Shown in pieces: positions 37,052 through 44,738 of a stretch of DNA of 64,000 nucleotides; the first letter of the stretch is position 1, and the number at the start of each line of letters is the position of its first letter. The DNA lies in contig CAWJJM010000012.1 in NCBI GenBank assembly GCA_963843275.1, positions 868,001-932,000 on the forward strand, given 5' to 3'. This DNA comes from CAWJJM01 sp963843275 (GTDB lineage: Bacteria; Acidobacteriota; Thermoanaerobaculia; Multivoradales; JBCCEF01). The notes below the pieces were generated by a model. That model was not told the origin of the DNA. It saw only the letters and a program-made list of their open reading frames with translations, and made no database searches. The position numbers and the translations under genes are program-made.

Positions 37052-37081
37052 TTGACAGCGCCCGCGGGCGGTGGCTATCCT
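37052..37081 (+). promoter_or_regulatory. sigma70 promoter of the tRNA-Gly gene
   Basis: Perfect TTGACA (37052-37057), 18-base spacer and TATCCT (37076-37081), 13 bases before the mature 5' end of tRNA-Gly at 37095. The tRNA-Cys downstream may share this transcript. Confidence 0.65.
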
Positions 37082-37094
37082 TCCGGCCCGGCGG

Positions 37095-37169
37095 GCGGGA
37101 ATAGCTCAGTGGTAGAGCACAACCTTGCCAAGGTTGGGGTCGCGGGTTCAAATCCCGTTTCCCGCTCCA
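37095..37169 (+). tRNA. tRNA-Gly (anticodon GCC)
   Basis: 75 nucleotides with encoded CCA. Acceptor stem GCGGGAA/TTCCCGC, D-arm AGCTCAGTGGTAGAGC, anticodon arm AACCTTGCCAAGGTT and T-arm CGGGTTCAAATCCCG all pair. Confidence 0.97.
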
Positions 37170-37287
37170 GATCCTCCCTCCGGGAGGCTTGCAACGACGA
37201 TCTTTGTCAGCATCGGCCGCCTTCGCAGCGGCCGTTCGCGTTTTCGGGGCCCCCGGCCCCCCGCCTCTCGCGAGGCGACCCCCTCGG

Positions 37288-37362
37288 GGCGACGTAGCCA
37301 AGTGGTAAGGCAAGGGTCTGCAAAACCCTCATTCGGCGGTTCGAATCCGCCCGTCGCCTCCA
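37288..37362 (+). tRNA. tRNA-Cys (anticodon GCA)
   Basis: 75 nucleotides including CCA. Acceptor GGCGACG/CGTCGCC, anticodon arm GGGTCTGCAAAACCC, T-arm GGCGGTTCGAATCCGCC. It sits 656 bases downstream of the cysS reading frame. Confidence 0.97.
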
Positions 37363-37480
37363 AGCCCACCCTCTCCGATACCGCTTCCCCTTCGCGCGCT
37401 CCCTCCCGCGCGACCGGCGCCGCGTGCCCGCAGCGGCTTCGCGGTAGGCTGGTAGGCCAACCCGAGAGAGGAGGACAGCC

Positions 37481-38431
37481 ATGACCGAGAAGAAGACGAT
37501 CGCGGTGGTCGGCGCCACCGGGGCTCAGGGCGGGGGGCTGGCGCGCGCCATCCTCGACGACCCCGACGGGCCTTTCCGGGTGCGGGCGCTGACCCGGCAC
37601 CCGGACGGGGAGAGGGCGCGCGAGCTGGCGCGGCGCGGGGCGGAGGTGGTCGCCGCCGACCTCGACGACCTCGACAGCCTGCGGCGGGCCTTCCGTGGCG
37701 CCCACGGCGCCTTCTGCGTCACCAATTTCTGGGAGCATTTCTCGCCGGAGAAGGAGGTGGCCCAGGCCGCGAACATGGCGCAGGCGGCGCTGGACGAGGG
37801 CGTCCACCACGTCGTCTGGTCCACCTTCGAGGACACCCGCGACTGGGTGCCGCTCGACGACGACCGCATGCCGACGCTGCAGGGGCGGTACAAGGTGGCG
37901 CACTTCGACGGCAAGGCGGAGGCGAACCGCGAGTTCCTCGACCGCGGCGTGCCGACGACGCTGCTGCTGACCTCGTTCTACTGGGACAACCTGATCCACC
38001 TCGGCTCGGGCCCGAAGCGGGGGGCGGACGGCGTCCTCGCCCTCACCCTGCCGATGGGCGACGCACCGCTGCCCGGGATCGCCGCCGAGGACATCGGGCG
38101 CTGCGTCTACGGCATCTTCCGGCGCGGCGACGACGACCTCGGCAGGACGGTGGGGATCGCGGGCGGGCAGCCCACCGGCGCCGAGATGGCGGCGGCGCTC
38201 GGCGACGCGCTCGGCGAGGAGGTGCGCTACCACGCCGTGCCGCCCGAGGTCTACCGCGGCTTCGGCTTCCCCGGCGCCGAGGACATGGGGAACATGTTCC
38301 AGTTCAAGGCGGACTTCAGCGCCGACTACACCGCCGCCCGGAACGTCGACGCGTCGCGGGCCCTCAACCCGCGCCTGCAGACCTTCCGCGACTGGCTCGA
38401 CGCCAACGCCGAGCGCATCCCCGTCGACTGA
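37481..38431 (+). CDS. NmrA-like NAD(P)-binding protein
   Basis: 316 residues, GAGAGGAGG before the ATG. Rossmann motif VVGATGAQGGGLARAIL, then DLDDLDSLRRAFRGAHGAF, typical of the NmrA/atypical SDR family; the usual SDR Tyr-Lys pair is not evident (ATGAQG instead of catalytic machinery). Members act as redox sensors or as oxidoreductases on small quinone-like substrates. No partner genes are adjacent on this strand. Confidence 0.85.
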   Translation: MTEKKTIAVVGATGAQGGGLARAILDDPDGPFRVRALTRHPDGERARELARRGAEVVAADLDDLDSLRRAFRGAHGAFCVTNFWEHFSPEKEVAQAANMAQAALDEGVHHVVWSTFEDTRDWVPLDDDRMPTLQGRYKVAHFDGKAEANREFLDRGVPTTLLLTSFYWDNLIHLGSGPKRGADGVLALTLPMGDAPLPGIAAEDIGRCVYGIFRRGDDDLGRTVGIAGGQPTGAEMAAALGDALGEEVRYHAVPPEVYRGFGFPGAEDMGNMFQFKADFSADYTAARNVDASRALNPRLQTFRDWLDANAERIPVD

Positions 38432-38444
38432 GTCGGCCGGGGGG

Positions 38445-38984
38445 CTACTCCGCGGCGGCCGCCTCGTCCCAGTCGACGAGGACGAGGCGGATCCGCCGGG
38501 CGGGGTGGTCGGCGAGGAAGCGCTGCAGCGCCCGCGCCTGCGGCCGGCACGGCGGGCACCACATCGCCCAGTGGTCGACGAAGACGAAGTCCGCGCCGCC
38601 GGTCGCGAGCTCGGCCGGCGCGCCGTCGAGGGTCTCGACGTCGGCCGTCTCGGTGGCGAGGGTGCGCCCGGGCGCCAGCGGCTGCGGCGCGGCGAGGGCC
38701 CTCTCCAGCCGGCCGGCGAGTCCGAGGGTGTAACCGTCCTCCTCGTGGATCAAGGCGCCGGAGCGGTCGAAGACCTGGAGCCGCGGCAGGCCGACGCCGG
38801 TTCCGCGGGCGGCGTCCAGCGCCCGGGGCGACAGGCGCAGCGAGCGGTCCGGCGTCACCCCGATCTCCCGCAGGTGCGCGGTGAGGTCGTCGGCCGTCCT
38901 GGGCGGGGCGGTCCGCGCGACGGTGCAGGCGGCGCCCGCGAGCCCCAGCGCGAGCAGGGCGAGGCCGGCCGTCCGGCGCCTCAC
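38445..38984 (-). CDS. thioredoxin-like lipoprotein
   Basis: 179 residues from GTG 38984 (GTGA overlap with the SIMPL gene). Lipobox LGLAGAACTV; the C-terminal third contains a thioredoxin-type active site WAMWCPPCRPQARALQ (CPPC). The fold is short at the C-terminus, ending only about 35 residues after CPPC, so it may be a reduced thioredoxin domain. Predicted periplasmic thiol-disulfide exchange. Confidence 0.72.
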   Translation of the reverse strand: MRRRTAGLALLALGLAGAACTVARTAPPRTADDLTAHLREIGVTPDRSLRLSPRALDAARGTGVGLPRLQVFDRSGALIHEEDGYTLGLAGRLERALAAPQPLAPGRTLATETADVETLDGAPAELATGGADFVFVDHWAMWCPPCRPQARALQRFLADHPARRIRLVLVDWDEAAAAE

Positions 38985-39706
38985 GGGGCCGCCTCGCCGA
39001 CCTCCCAGCGAGCCGCCACGGTGACGCGGACCGTCACCTCCGGCGCAGGCATCTGGACGCCCGGAGCGGTCGCCGTCACGGTGATCTCCTTGGCCGACCC
39101 ACCGCGGAAGGTCTCGGGGTTGGTGGAGAGCTCGACCAGGGCGCCCAGCCGGCCGCCGGCGGCCCGTGCCAGCACCTCGGCGTCACGCCGCGCCTGCCCG
39201 AAGGCGAGCTCGAGGGCGCGGTCGCGGGCGGCGCGCTCGCCGGTGGCGGTGAGCTCGGGCGTCGAGGCACCGTCGGCGCCGCCGGCGAGGGCGGCGTCGA
39301 GGAGCGGGCCGAGCCGCGCGAGGTCGCGGACCTCGACGCGCAGGCCGCTGGTGGCCCGGTAGCCGGCCAGGTGTCGGTTCCGGCCCTCCTCGTCCCACTG
39401 CCAGTCCGGGGCCACGTTGTAGCCGGTCGAGTGCGGTCCCGCGATCGCCTCGCCCAGCGGGGCGAGGGCGGCGAGGAGCCGGTCGAGCTTCGCCGCGGCG
39501 GCGGCCGACGCCGCGGCCGCAGTGTCGCCGCGGCCCTCCACCTCGAGGTGTACGGACGCGCCGTCGGCCGGGACGGAGACCTCGGCGGCGCCGTCCGCGG
39601 TGATCGTGCCCGCCGTCGCGGCGGCGGGAGCGCCGGCGGCGAGCGCCGCCAGGACGGCGAGGGAACGTGCGAGGTTCGGGTTGCAGAGTGCGCATGGTGC
39701 CGGCAC
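38981..39706 (-). CDS. SIMPL-domain (DUF541) secreted protein
   Basis: 241 residues; signal peptide LARSLAVLAALAAGAPAAATA. The body matches the SIMPL/YggE family (ITADGAAEVSVPADGASVHLEVEGRGD, GYRATSGLRVEVRDLARLG, ARRDAEVLARAAGGRLG). YggE lowers oxidative stress in E. coli; others bind kinases. Translationally coupled to the thioredoxin-like lipoprotein, so a periplasmic stress role is plausible. Confidence 0.85.
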   Translation of the reverse strand: MPAPCALCNPNLARSLAVLAALAAGAPAAATAGTITADGAAEVSVPADGASVHLEVEGRGDTAAAASAAAAAKLDRLLAALAPLGEAIAGPHSTGYNVAPDWQWDEEGRNRHLAGYRATSGLRVEVRDLARLGPLLDAALAGGADGASTPELTATGERAARDRALELAFGQARRDAEVLARAAGGRLGALVELSTNPETFRGGSAKEITVTATAPGVQMPAPEVTVRVTVAARWEVGEAAP

Positions 39707-39777
39707 ACTAGCGCAGGGGCGGCGCAGCGTGCGACCGCCCGGGTGGTATCCTGCGCCCGCTTCCCGGAGGGACCGAA

Positions 39778-40257
39778 TTGCAGACCGCGCTGTTCTCGGC
39801 GCTTCCCGCCGTCGCCATCGCCCACGTCGTCGAGGAGTTCGCCCTGCCCGGCGGCTTCGCGGCGTGGTACGCGCTCTACCGGCCCGAGACCGCGGCCAGC
39901 TTCACGCGCGGCTTCGCGGTGGGGATCAACGCCCTGCTGATCGCCGCCTGCTGCGTGCCGCTGGCGCTGGGGCCGACCGAGCGCGGGGTCGCCTTCTGGC
40001 TGACCGTGGCGGCGCTGCTCGCCGGCAACGCCGTCTTCCACCTCCGTGGCGCCCTGCGGACCCGCCGCTACTCGCCGGGGATGGCCACCGGCCTGGTGCT
40101 GGCCGTCCCGCTGGCGGTCATCGGCTTCGTCTACTTCCTGCTCAGCGGCGCCGCCTCTGCGGGGACCGCGCTCTCGGCGGCGGTCCTCGGCGGCGGCTAC
40201 GCCCTCTTCACCGCCTGGAACCACCGCCGCCGGGCCGCCCGGCAGCCGGGGGCCTGA
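39778..40257 (+). CDS. HXXEE-domain membrane protein
   Basis: 159 residues from a TTG start at 39778, preceded by GGAGG. The HVVEE motif at about residue 16 and ANAVFHLRGAL later match the HXXEE family, small four-helix membrane proteins with conserved His/Glu that suggest metal or substrate chemistry in the membrane. Function unknown. Followed within 25 bases by a second member. Confidence 0.78.
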   Translation: MQTALFSALPAVAIAHVVEEFALPGGFAAWYALYRPETAASFTRGFAVGINALLIAACCVPLALGPTERGVAFWLTVAALLAGNAVFHLRGALRTRRYSPGMATGLVLAVPLAVIGFVYFLLSGAASAGTALSAAVLGGGYALFTAWNHRRRAARQPGA

Positions 40258-40282
40258 GGCGCGGAGCGGGGAACGCCGGGCC

Positions 40283-40687
40283 ATGGACGCGACCGGCCGG
40301 CGGCTCTTCCTGCTGCTCGTCCTCGCCCAGGCCGCCCACTCGCTGGAGGAGCTCGTCTTCCGGCTCTACGACGTCCTGGCGCCGGCTCGTTTCCTCGCCG
40401 GCCTGGCGGGCGACGACCCGGCGGTCGGCTTCGCGGTGGTCAACGCCGCGGTCGTCCTGCTCGGCGTCTGGTGCTACCTGGCGCGGGTGCGGCCCGGGCG
40501 CCCGTCGGCCCGTGCCTGGGCCTGGGGCTGGACCGTGGTCGAGCTCGCCAACGGCGTCGGCCACGCGCTGCTCGCCCTCGGCCGCGGCGGCTACTTCCCG
40601 GGCCTGGTCACGGCGGGTCCGTTGCTGGCGGTCGCCGTCGCCCTGGCGCTCAACCTCGGCCGGCGGCGTCCCGCCGCCGCCGGGTGA
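40283..40687 (+). CDS. second HXXEE-domain membrane protein
   Basis: 134 residues with HSLEE near residue 19 and a later conserved NGVGHALLALGRGGYFPG. Four hydrophobic segments. A diverged paralogue of the gene just upstream; the pair may form a heterodimer (inference). It ends eight bases before the HAD gene. Confidence 0.75.
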   Translation: MDATGRRLFLLLVLAQAAHSLEELVFRLYDVLAPARFLAGLAGDDPAVGFAVVNAAVVLLGVWCYLARVRPGRPSARAWAWGWTVVELANGVGHALLALGRGGYFPGLVTAGPLLAVAVALALNLGRRRPAAAG

Positions 40688-40694
40688 GGACGCG

Positions 40695-41393
40695 GTGCCG
40701 CCGCTCGCCCTGTTCGATCTCGACGGCACGCTGGTCGACAGCGTCGCCGTGGACGCCGAGTGCTTCGCCGCCGCGGTGCGGGCCGAGTTCGGCTTCGCCA
40801 TGCGCACCGATTGGCCCTCCTACCGCCACTCGACCGACGCGGGGATCGCCGGCGAGGCGCTGGGCGGCCACCTGGGACGTCCGCCGTGGCCCGACGAGGT
40901 GGACCGCCTGCGGGTGTGCTTCTGCGACCTTCTCGCGGCGCGGATCGCCGCCGAGCCGGGGCGCTGCCGCGAGGTGCCGGGCGCCGCGCGCCTGCTCGCG
41001 CACCTGGCGGCGCAGGGCTGGGCGGTGGCGATCGCCACGGGCGGCTGGTCGGCCTCGGCGGCCCTGAAGTGCCGGGCGGCCGGGCTGCCGCCTGACCTGG
41101 CCCTGTTCTCCTCCGACCTCCACCCGCAGCGCGAGGAGATCGTGGCGGCGGCCGTGGCGGCCCATGCCGCAGGGGGCCGCCCCGGCGCCGGGCGCGTGGT
41201 GGCCTTCGGCGACGCGGCGTGGGACGTGCGGGCGGCCGCGGCGCTGGCGCTGCCGTTCGTCGGCGTCGGTCGGGGAGCGGCCGCGGAGCGGCTGCGCAGG
41301 GCCGGTGCCGGGGAGGTCCTGGCGGACTTCCGCGATCTCGCGGCGGTGGAGCGCGCGATGGCGGCGGCGGGTCCGCCCCGGGGCGCAGGCTAA
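40695..41393 (+). CDS. HAD-superfamily phosphatase (phosphoglycolate-phosphatase-like)
   Basis: 232 residues from GTG 40695. HAD motif I DLDGTLVDS, motif II ATGG, motif III Lys region (LKCRAAGLP) and a late VVAFGDAAWDVRAAAALALPFVGVG motif in which the usual GD followed by a second Asp is GDAAWD. Predicted small-molecule phosphatase; substrate not known. Confidence 0.85.
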   Translation: MPPLALFDLDGTLVDSVAVDAECFAAAVRAEFGFAMRTDWPSYRHSTDAGIAGEALGGHLGRPPWPDEVDRLRVCFCDLLAARIAAEPGRCREVPGAARLLAHLAAQGWAVAIATGGWSASAALKCRAAGLPPDLALFSSDLHPQREEIVAAAVAAHAAGGRPGAGRVVAFGDAAWDVRAAAALALPFVGVGRGAAAERLRRAGAGEVLADFRDLAAVERAMAAAGPPRGAG

Positions 41394-41403
41394 GCTACGC
41401 GCC

Positions 41404-43239
41404 ATGATCGAATCCGCGCTCCTCCGCACGCCGCGGTGCCGGGCCGGCCGCCGGCTGGCGGCGATCCTGCTCCTCGGGCTCGTCGGGGCGGCGGGGGCGG
41501 CGTCCGCCGCGCCGCCGGCCGCGACCGCCCCCTCCGACCTCGCCGCGGCCCGCGCCCTGTTCCGCCGCAATCTGCAGGCGATCGCCGAGCACGACCGCGC
41601 CGCCTACCTGGCGTGCTACCTCGACGCCCCGACCCTGGCGCGCACCGGACCGGAGGGCCCGGAGCTGGGCTTCGAGGAGTTCGCCGCCCAGGCCGGCGAC
41701 GGCTGGCCGGACGGGTTCGAGGCGCAGGACCTTCGCCTGGTGCCCGTCGAGCCGGGTGTGGTCTACGGCACCTACCGCTACCGCGTGAGCTACGGTGCCG
41801 AGGAGCACGCCGGCATCTCCGAGCGGCTGTTCCTCGACACGCTCGACGGCTGGCGGATCGCGGTGACCTCGGCGGTCGACGCGCCGCCGGGCACGCCGCC
41901 GCCGCCGCGCGCCCTGGTCGGTGCGACCCTGGTGGACGGCACCGGCCGCCCGCCGGTCGCCGACGCGGTGGTGGTGATGCGCGGCGGTCGGATCGACTGC
42001 GCCGGGACGCGAGCCGAGTGTCCCGTCCCCGAAGGGGTGGACGCCGTCGACGTCGCGGGCCGGTGGATCACCCCCGGGCTGGTCGACGCCCACGTCCACT
42101 TCTCGCAGACCGGCTGGGCGGACGGGCGGCCGGACGCCCTCGACGTGCGCGACCGCCATCCCTACCCGGAGGTCGTCGCCGACCTGGCGGCGCACCCCGA
42201 GCGCTTCTTCCGCGCCGACCTGTGCTCCGGGGTCACCGCGGTCTTCGACGTGGGCGGCTACCCCTGGACCCTGGACCTGCCGGCGGTGGCCGCCCGCGAC
42301 CCCCGCGCCCCCCACGTCGCCGCCGCCGGACCGCTGCTGTCGACCTGGGACTTCTGGCTCAACCTGCCGGCGGAGCGCCAGTTCGTGTACCTCAGCGACG
42401 AGGCGGCCGCCGTCGCCGGCGTCGACGCGCTGGCGGCGCGCGGCGCCGCCGCCGTCAAGGTGTGGTTCATCGTCACCGGCGAGCGGCCGATGGAGGAGAT
42501 GGAGCGGGTGGTGGCGGCGGCGGGCGCCGAGGCGCGGGCCCGGGGGCTGCCGCTGATCGTCCACGCCACCGGCCTCGAGGAGGCGAAAGCGGCGCTGCGG
42601 TCCGGGGCGCGGGTGCTGGTCCACTCCGTCTTCGACCGGCCGGTCGACGAGGAGTTCCTCGACCTGGCCCGGGCGGCGGGGACCGTGTACGTGCCGACGT
42701 TGACGGTGCTCGGCGGCTATCTGCGGATGTTCCGCGCCGCCGTCGCCGGCGAGGTGCCCGCGATCGACGATCCGAACGGCTGCGTCGACGCGGTCACCCG
42801 CGCGCGGGTGGCGGAGACGGCGGAGGTGGGCGCCGGCGACCTGACGGCGGAGACCCTGGCCCGCCGCGCGGAGCGCACCGCGGCGCAGGAGCGTACGGGG
42901 GCCGCGAACCTCGCCCGGGTGGCGGCGGCGGGGATCCCCGTCGCCCTCGGCACCGACGCCGGAAACCCCCTGACCCTGCACGGGCCGTCGGTGTACGCGG
43001 AGCTCGAGGCGATGCAGGCCGCCGGCCTCACCCCGATGCAGGTGTTGGTGGCCGCGACCCGCGGCGGCGCCCGCGCGATGGGCGGGGAGGACGACTTCGG
43101 GACCGTCGAGGCGGGCAAGGCGGCGGATCTGCTGGTGCTCGCCGCCGATCCGACCGCCGACGCCGGCGCCTTCCGCCGGGTGGTCTCGGTGGTGCGCGGC
43201 GGCGTCCTGCGCGCTGTCGCGGAGCTCGCCGGGAGGTGA
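41404..43239 (+). CDS. secreted SnoaL/NTF2-like + amidohydrolase protein
   Basis: 611 residues. Signal peptide RRLAAILLLGLVGAAGAASA; a DUF4440/SnoaL-like domain at about 45-160 (ALFRRNLQAIAEHDRAAYLACY); then a metal-dependent amidohydrolase barrel. Metal ligands: HVH in VDAHVHFS, a Lys in AAVKVWF that could be carbamylated, His in LIVHATG and LVHSVFD, and Asp in LGTDAGNPL. Resembles imidazolonepropionase/prolidase-like hydrolases. Exported, so it probably acts on an extracellular substrate. GTGA overlap with the flippase gene. Confidence 0.86.
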   Translation: MIESALLRTPRCRAGRRLAAILLLGLVGAAGAASAAPPAATAPSDLAAARALFRRNLQAIAEHDRAAYLACYLDAPTLARTGPEGPELGFEEFAAQAGDGWPDGFEAQDLRLVPVEPGVVYGTYRYRVSYGAEEHAGISERLFLDTLDGWRIAVTSAVDAPPGTPPPPRALVGATLVDGTGRPPVADAVVVMRGGRIDCAGTRAECPVPEGVDAVDVAGRWITPGLVDAHVHFSQTGWADGRPDALDVRDRHPYPEVVADLAAHPERFFRADLCSGVTAVFDVGGYPWTLDLPAVAARDPRAPHVAAAGPLLSTWDFWLNLPAERQFVYLSDEAAAVAGVDALAARGAAAVKVWFIVTGERPMEEMERVVAAAGAEARARGLPLIVHATGLEEAKAALRSGARVLVHSVFDRPVDEEFLDLARAAGTVYVPTLTVLGGYLRMFRAAVAGEVPAIDDPNGCVDAVTRARVAETAEVGAGDLTAETLARRAERTAAQERTGAANLARVAAAGIPVALGTDAGNPLTLHGPSVYAELEAMQAAGLTPMQVLVAATRGGARAMGGEDDFGTVEAGKAADLLVLAADPTADAGAFRRVVSVVRGGVLRAVAELAGR

Positions 43240-44738
43240 CCCCGGCGCGCCGGGAGCTGGCGGGATCGGCGGCGGCGATCCTGGCCGGGTCGCTGGTGGC
43301 GGTCGCCGCGTCGCTGGCGGTGCGGGTGGCGATGGCCCGCGGCCTCGGGCCCCGCGACCTCGGCGTGCTGTTCCTGGGCATCGCGGTGGCCTCCTACGCC
43401 GGCGGCGTCGCGTCGCTGGGCCTGCGGACGGCGGCGGCGCGGCGCATCGCGGCGCTGCTGGCGCAGGGCCGCCGCGGCGCCGCGGCGGCGAGCGCCCGCA
43501 CCGCTCTCGGCGTGGCCGCGGCCGCGGGCGGGCTCGCCGCCGGCGCCCTGGTCGCCGCCTCGCCCTTTCCGGCGCTGAGCGCGGGCAAGCTGCCGCCGGG
43601 GCTGCTGGCGGCGCTGGCTCCGGCCTGTCTCGGACTGGCGGCGGGAGCGGCGTGCTGGGGCGTCTCCCAGGGCCACGGCGACAGCCGCGGGCGCGCCCTC
43701 TTCCGCGACAGCGGCGGCGGCCTGCTGCGGCTCGCCGGGGTGGCGACGGCGCTCGCCGCGGGCGGCGGCGTCCTCGGCATGGCGCTGGGCTGGGGCCTCG
43801 GCAGCCTGGCGGGGGAGGCGGGTTTCGTCGCCTACGGCGGTCGCCGCGGGTGGTTGCGCGGTCCGGAGGGCGGGCTCGACCGCCGGCTCCTGCGCAGCCT
43901 GCCGCCCTACCTCGGGACCACCGTGCTGAGCCACACGCAGGGCTGGCTCGACGTCCTCCTCGTCGGCGCACTGGCACCGCTCCCGGTGGTGGGGATCTAC
44001 GGTCTCGCCAACAGTGTGTGGAGGGTGCTCGGGATCGTGCGCAACGCGACCGCGCACCGCTTCCTGCCGCTCGCCACCGGCGCCGTGACCCGCGGCGACG
44101 TGCAGGAGCTGGCCAGCGGCTACCGGCACGCCCGCGACCTGACCTTCCGCCTGCTCTGGCTGCCGCTCGCGCCCTGTCTGCTGTGCCCGGCCGCGGTCGT
44201 GACCGTCGCCTTCGGAGGCGGCTACGCGGCCGCCGCCGAGCCGTTGCGGGTCCTGGCGGCGGGCTTTCTCCCCGCGGCCCTGCTCGGCTACACCGACGAG
44301 GTGCTGTTGGCCCGCGACCGCCCGGGCCGGGTGCTGGCGCTGGGGATCGGTTCGACCGCGGTGGTGGCGGCGCTGGTGGTGCTGCTGGTGCCGCGCATCG
44401 GGGCGCTGGGAGCCGCGGTGGGGACCAGCGCCGCGCTCGTGCTGCGCTCCCTGGTGGCCTTCTCCTGGGTCGGCGCCGAGGTGCGCCGGGCCAGCCTGGG
44501 CGGGCTGCTCCGGGCCGCCCGGGCGGCCGCGCCGGCGATGCTCGCGGCGGCCCTGGCCGTCGCGCTGGGCCTGCCGGCGTGGGGGAGGCTGCTGCTGGTG
44601 ACCGGCGCCGCGGCGCCCCCGGCGCTGCGCCGCCTGTCCGAGGTGCTGCCCGCCGCCTGGGCCGCCGTCGGTGGGGGGCGAACGGGCGCCGCCGACGCTC
44701 AGGCGGACGAGGGCGGCCGGCCGTCGCGCCGCAGCTGA
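43236..44738 (+). CDS. oligosaccharide flippase / MATE-like polysaccharide exporter
   Basis: 500 residues from GTG 43236. Twelve or so hydrophobic segments in the Wzx/MurJ-like arrangement (AAAILAGSLVAVAASLAVRVAMARGLGPRDLG at the start is typical of this family). It would flip lipid-linked glycans or similar across the inner membrane. No glycosyltransferases lie nearby. Its last 40 bases overlap the convergent NRPS-like gene. Confidence 0.82.
   Translation: MTPARRELAGSAAAILAGSLVAVAASLAVRVAMARGLGPRDLGVLFLGIAVASYAGGVASLGLRTAAARRIAALLAQGRRGAAAASARTALGVAAAAGGLAAGALVAASPFPALSAGKLPPGLLAALAPACLGLAAGAACWGVSQGHGDSRGRALFRDSGGGLLRLAGVATALAAGGGVLGMALGWGLGSLAGEAGFVAYGGRRGWLRGPEGGLDRRLLRSLPPYLGTTVLSHTQGWLDVLLVGALAPLPVVGIYGLANSVWRVLGIVRNATAHRFLPLATGAVTRGDVQELASGYRHARDLTFRLLWLPLAPCLLCPAAVVTVAFGGGYAAAAEPLRVLAAGFLPAALLGYTDEVLLARDRPGRVLALGIGSTAVVAALVVLLVPRIGALGAAVGTSAALVLRSLVAFSWVGAEVRRASLGGLLRAARAAAPAMLAAALAVALGLPAWGRLLLVTGAAAPPALRRLSEVLPAAWAAVGGGRTGAADAQADEGGRPSRRS

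Noticed and set aside
36675..37313. Minus-strand frame with KRDLNPRPQPWQGCALPLSYS
   Set aside because: This is the well-known false peptide from the antisense of a tRNA gene (here tRNA-Gly). The frame DSNRRMRVLQTLALPLGY near 37300 is likewise antisense of tRNA-Cys.
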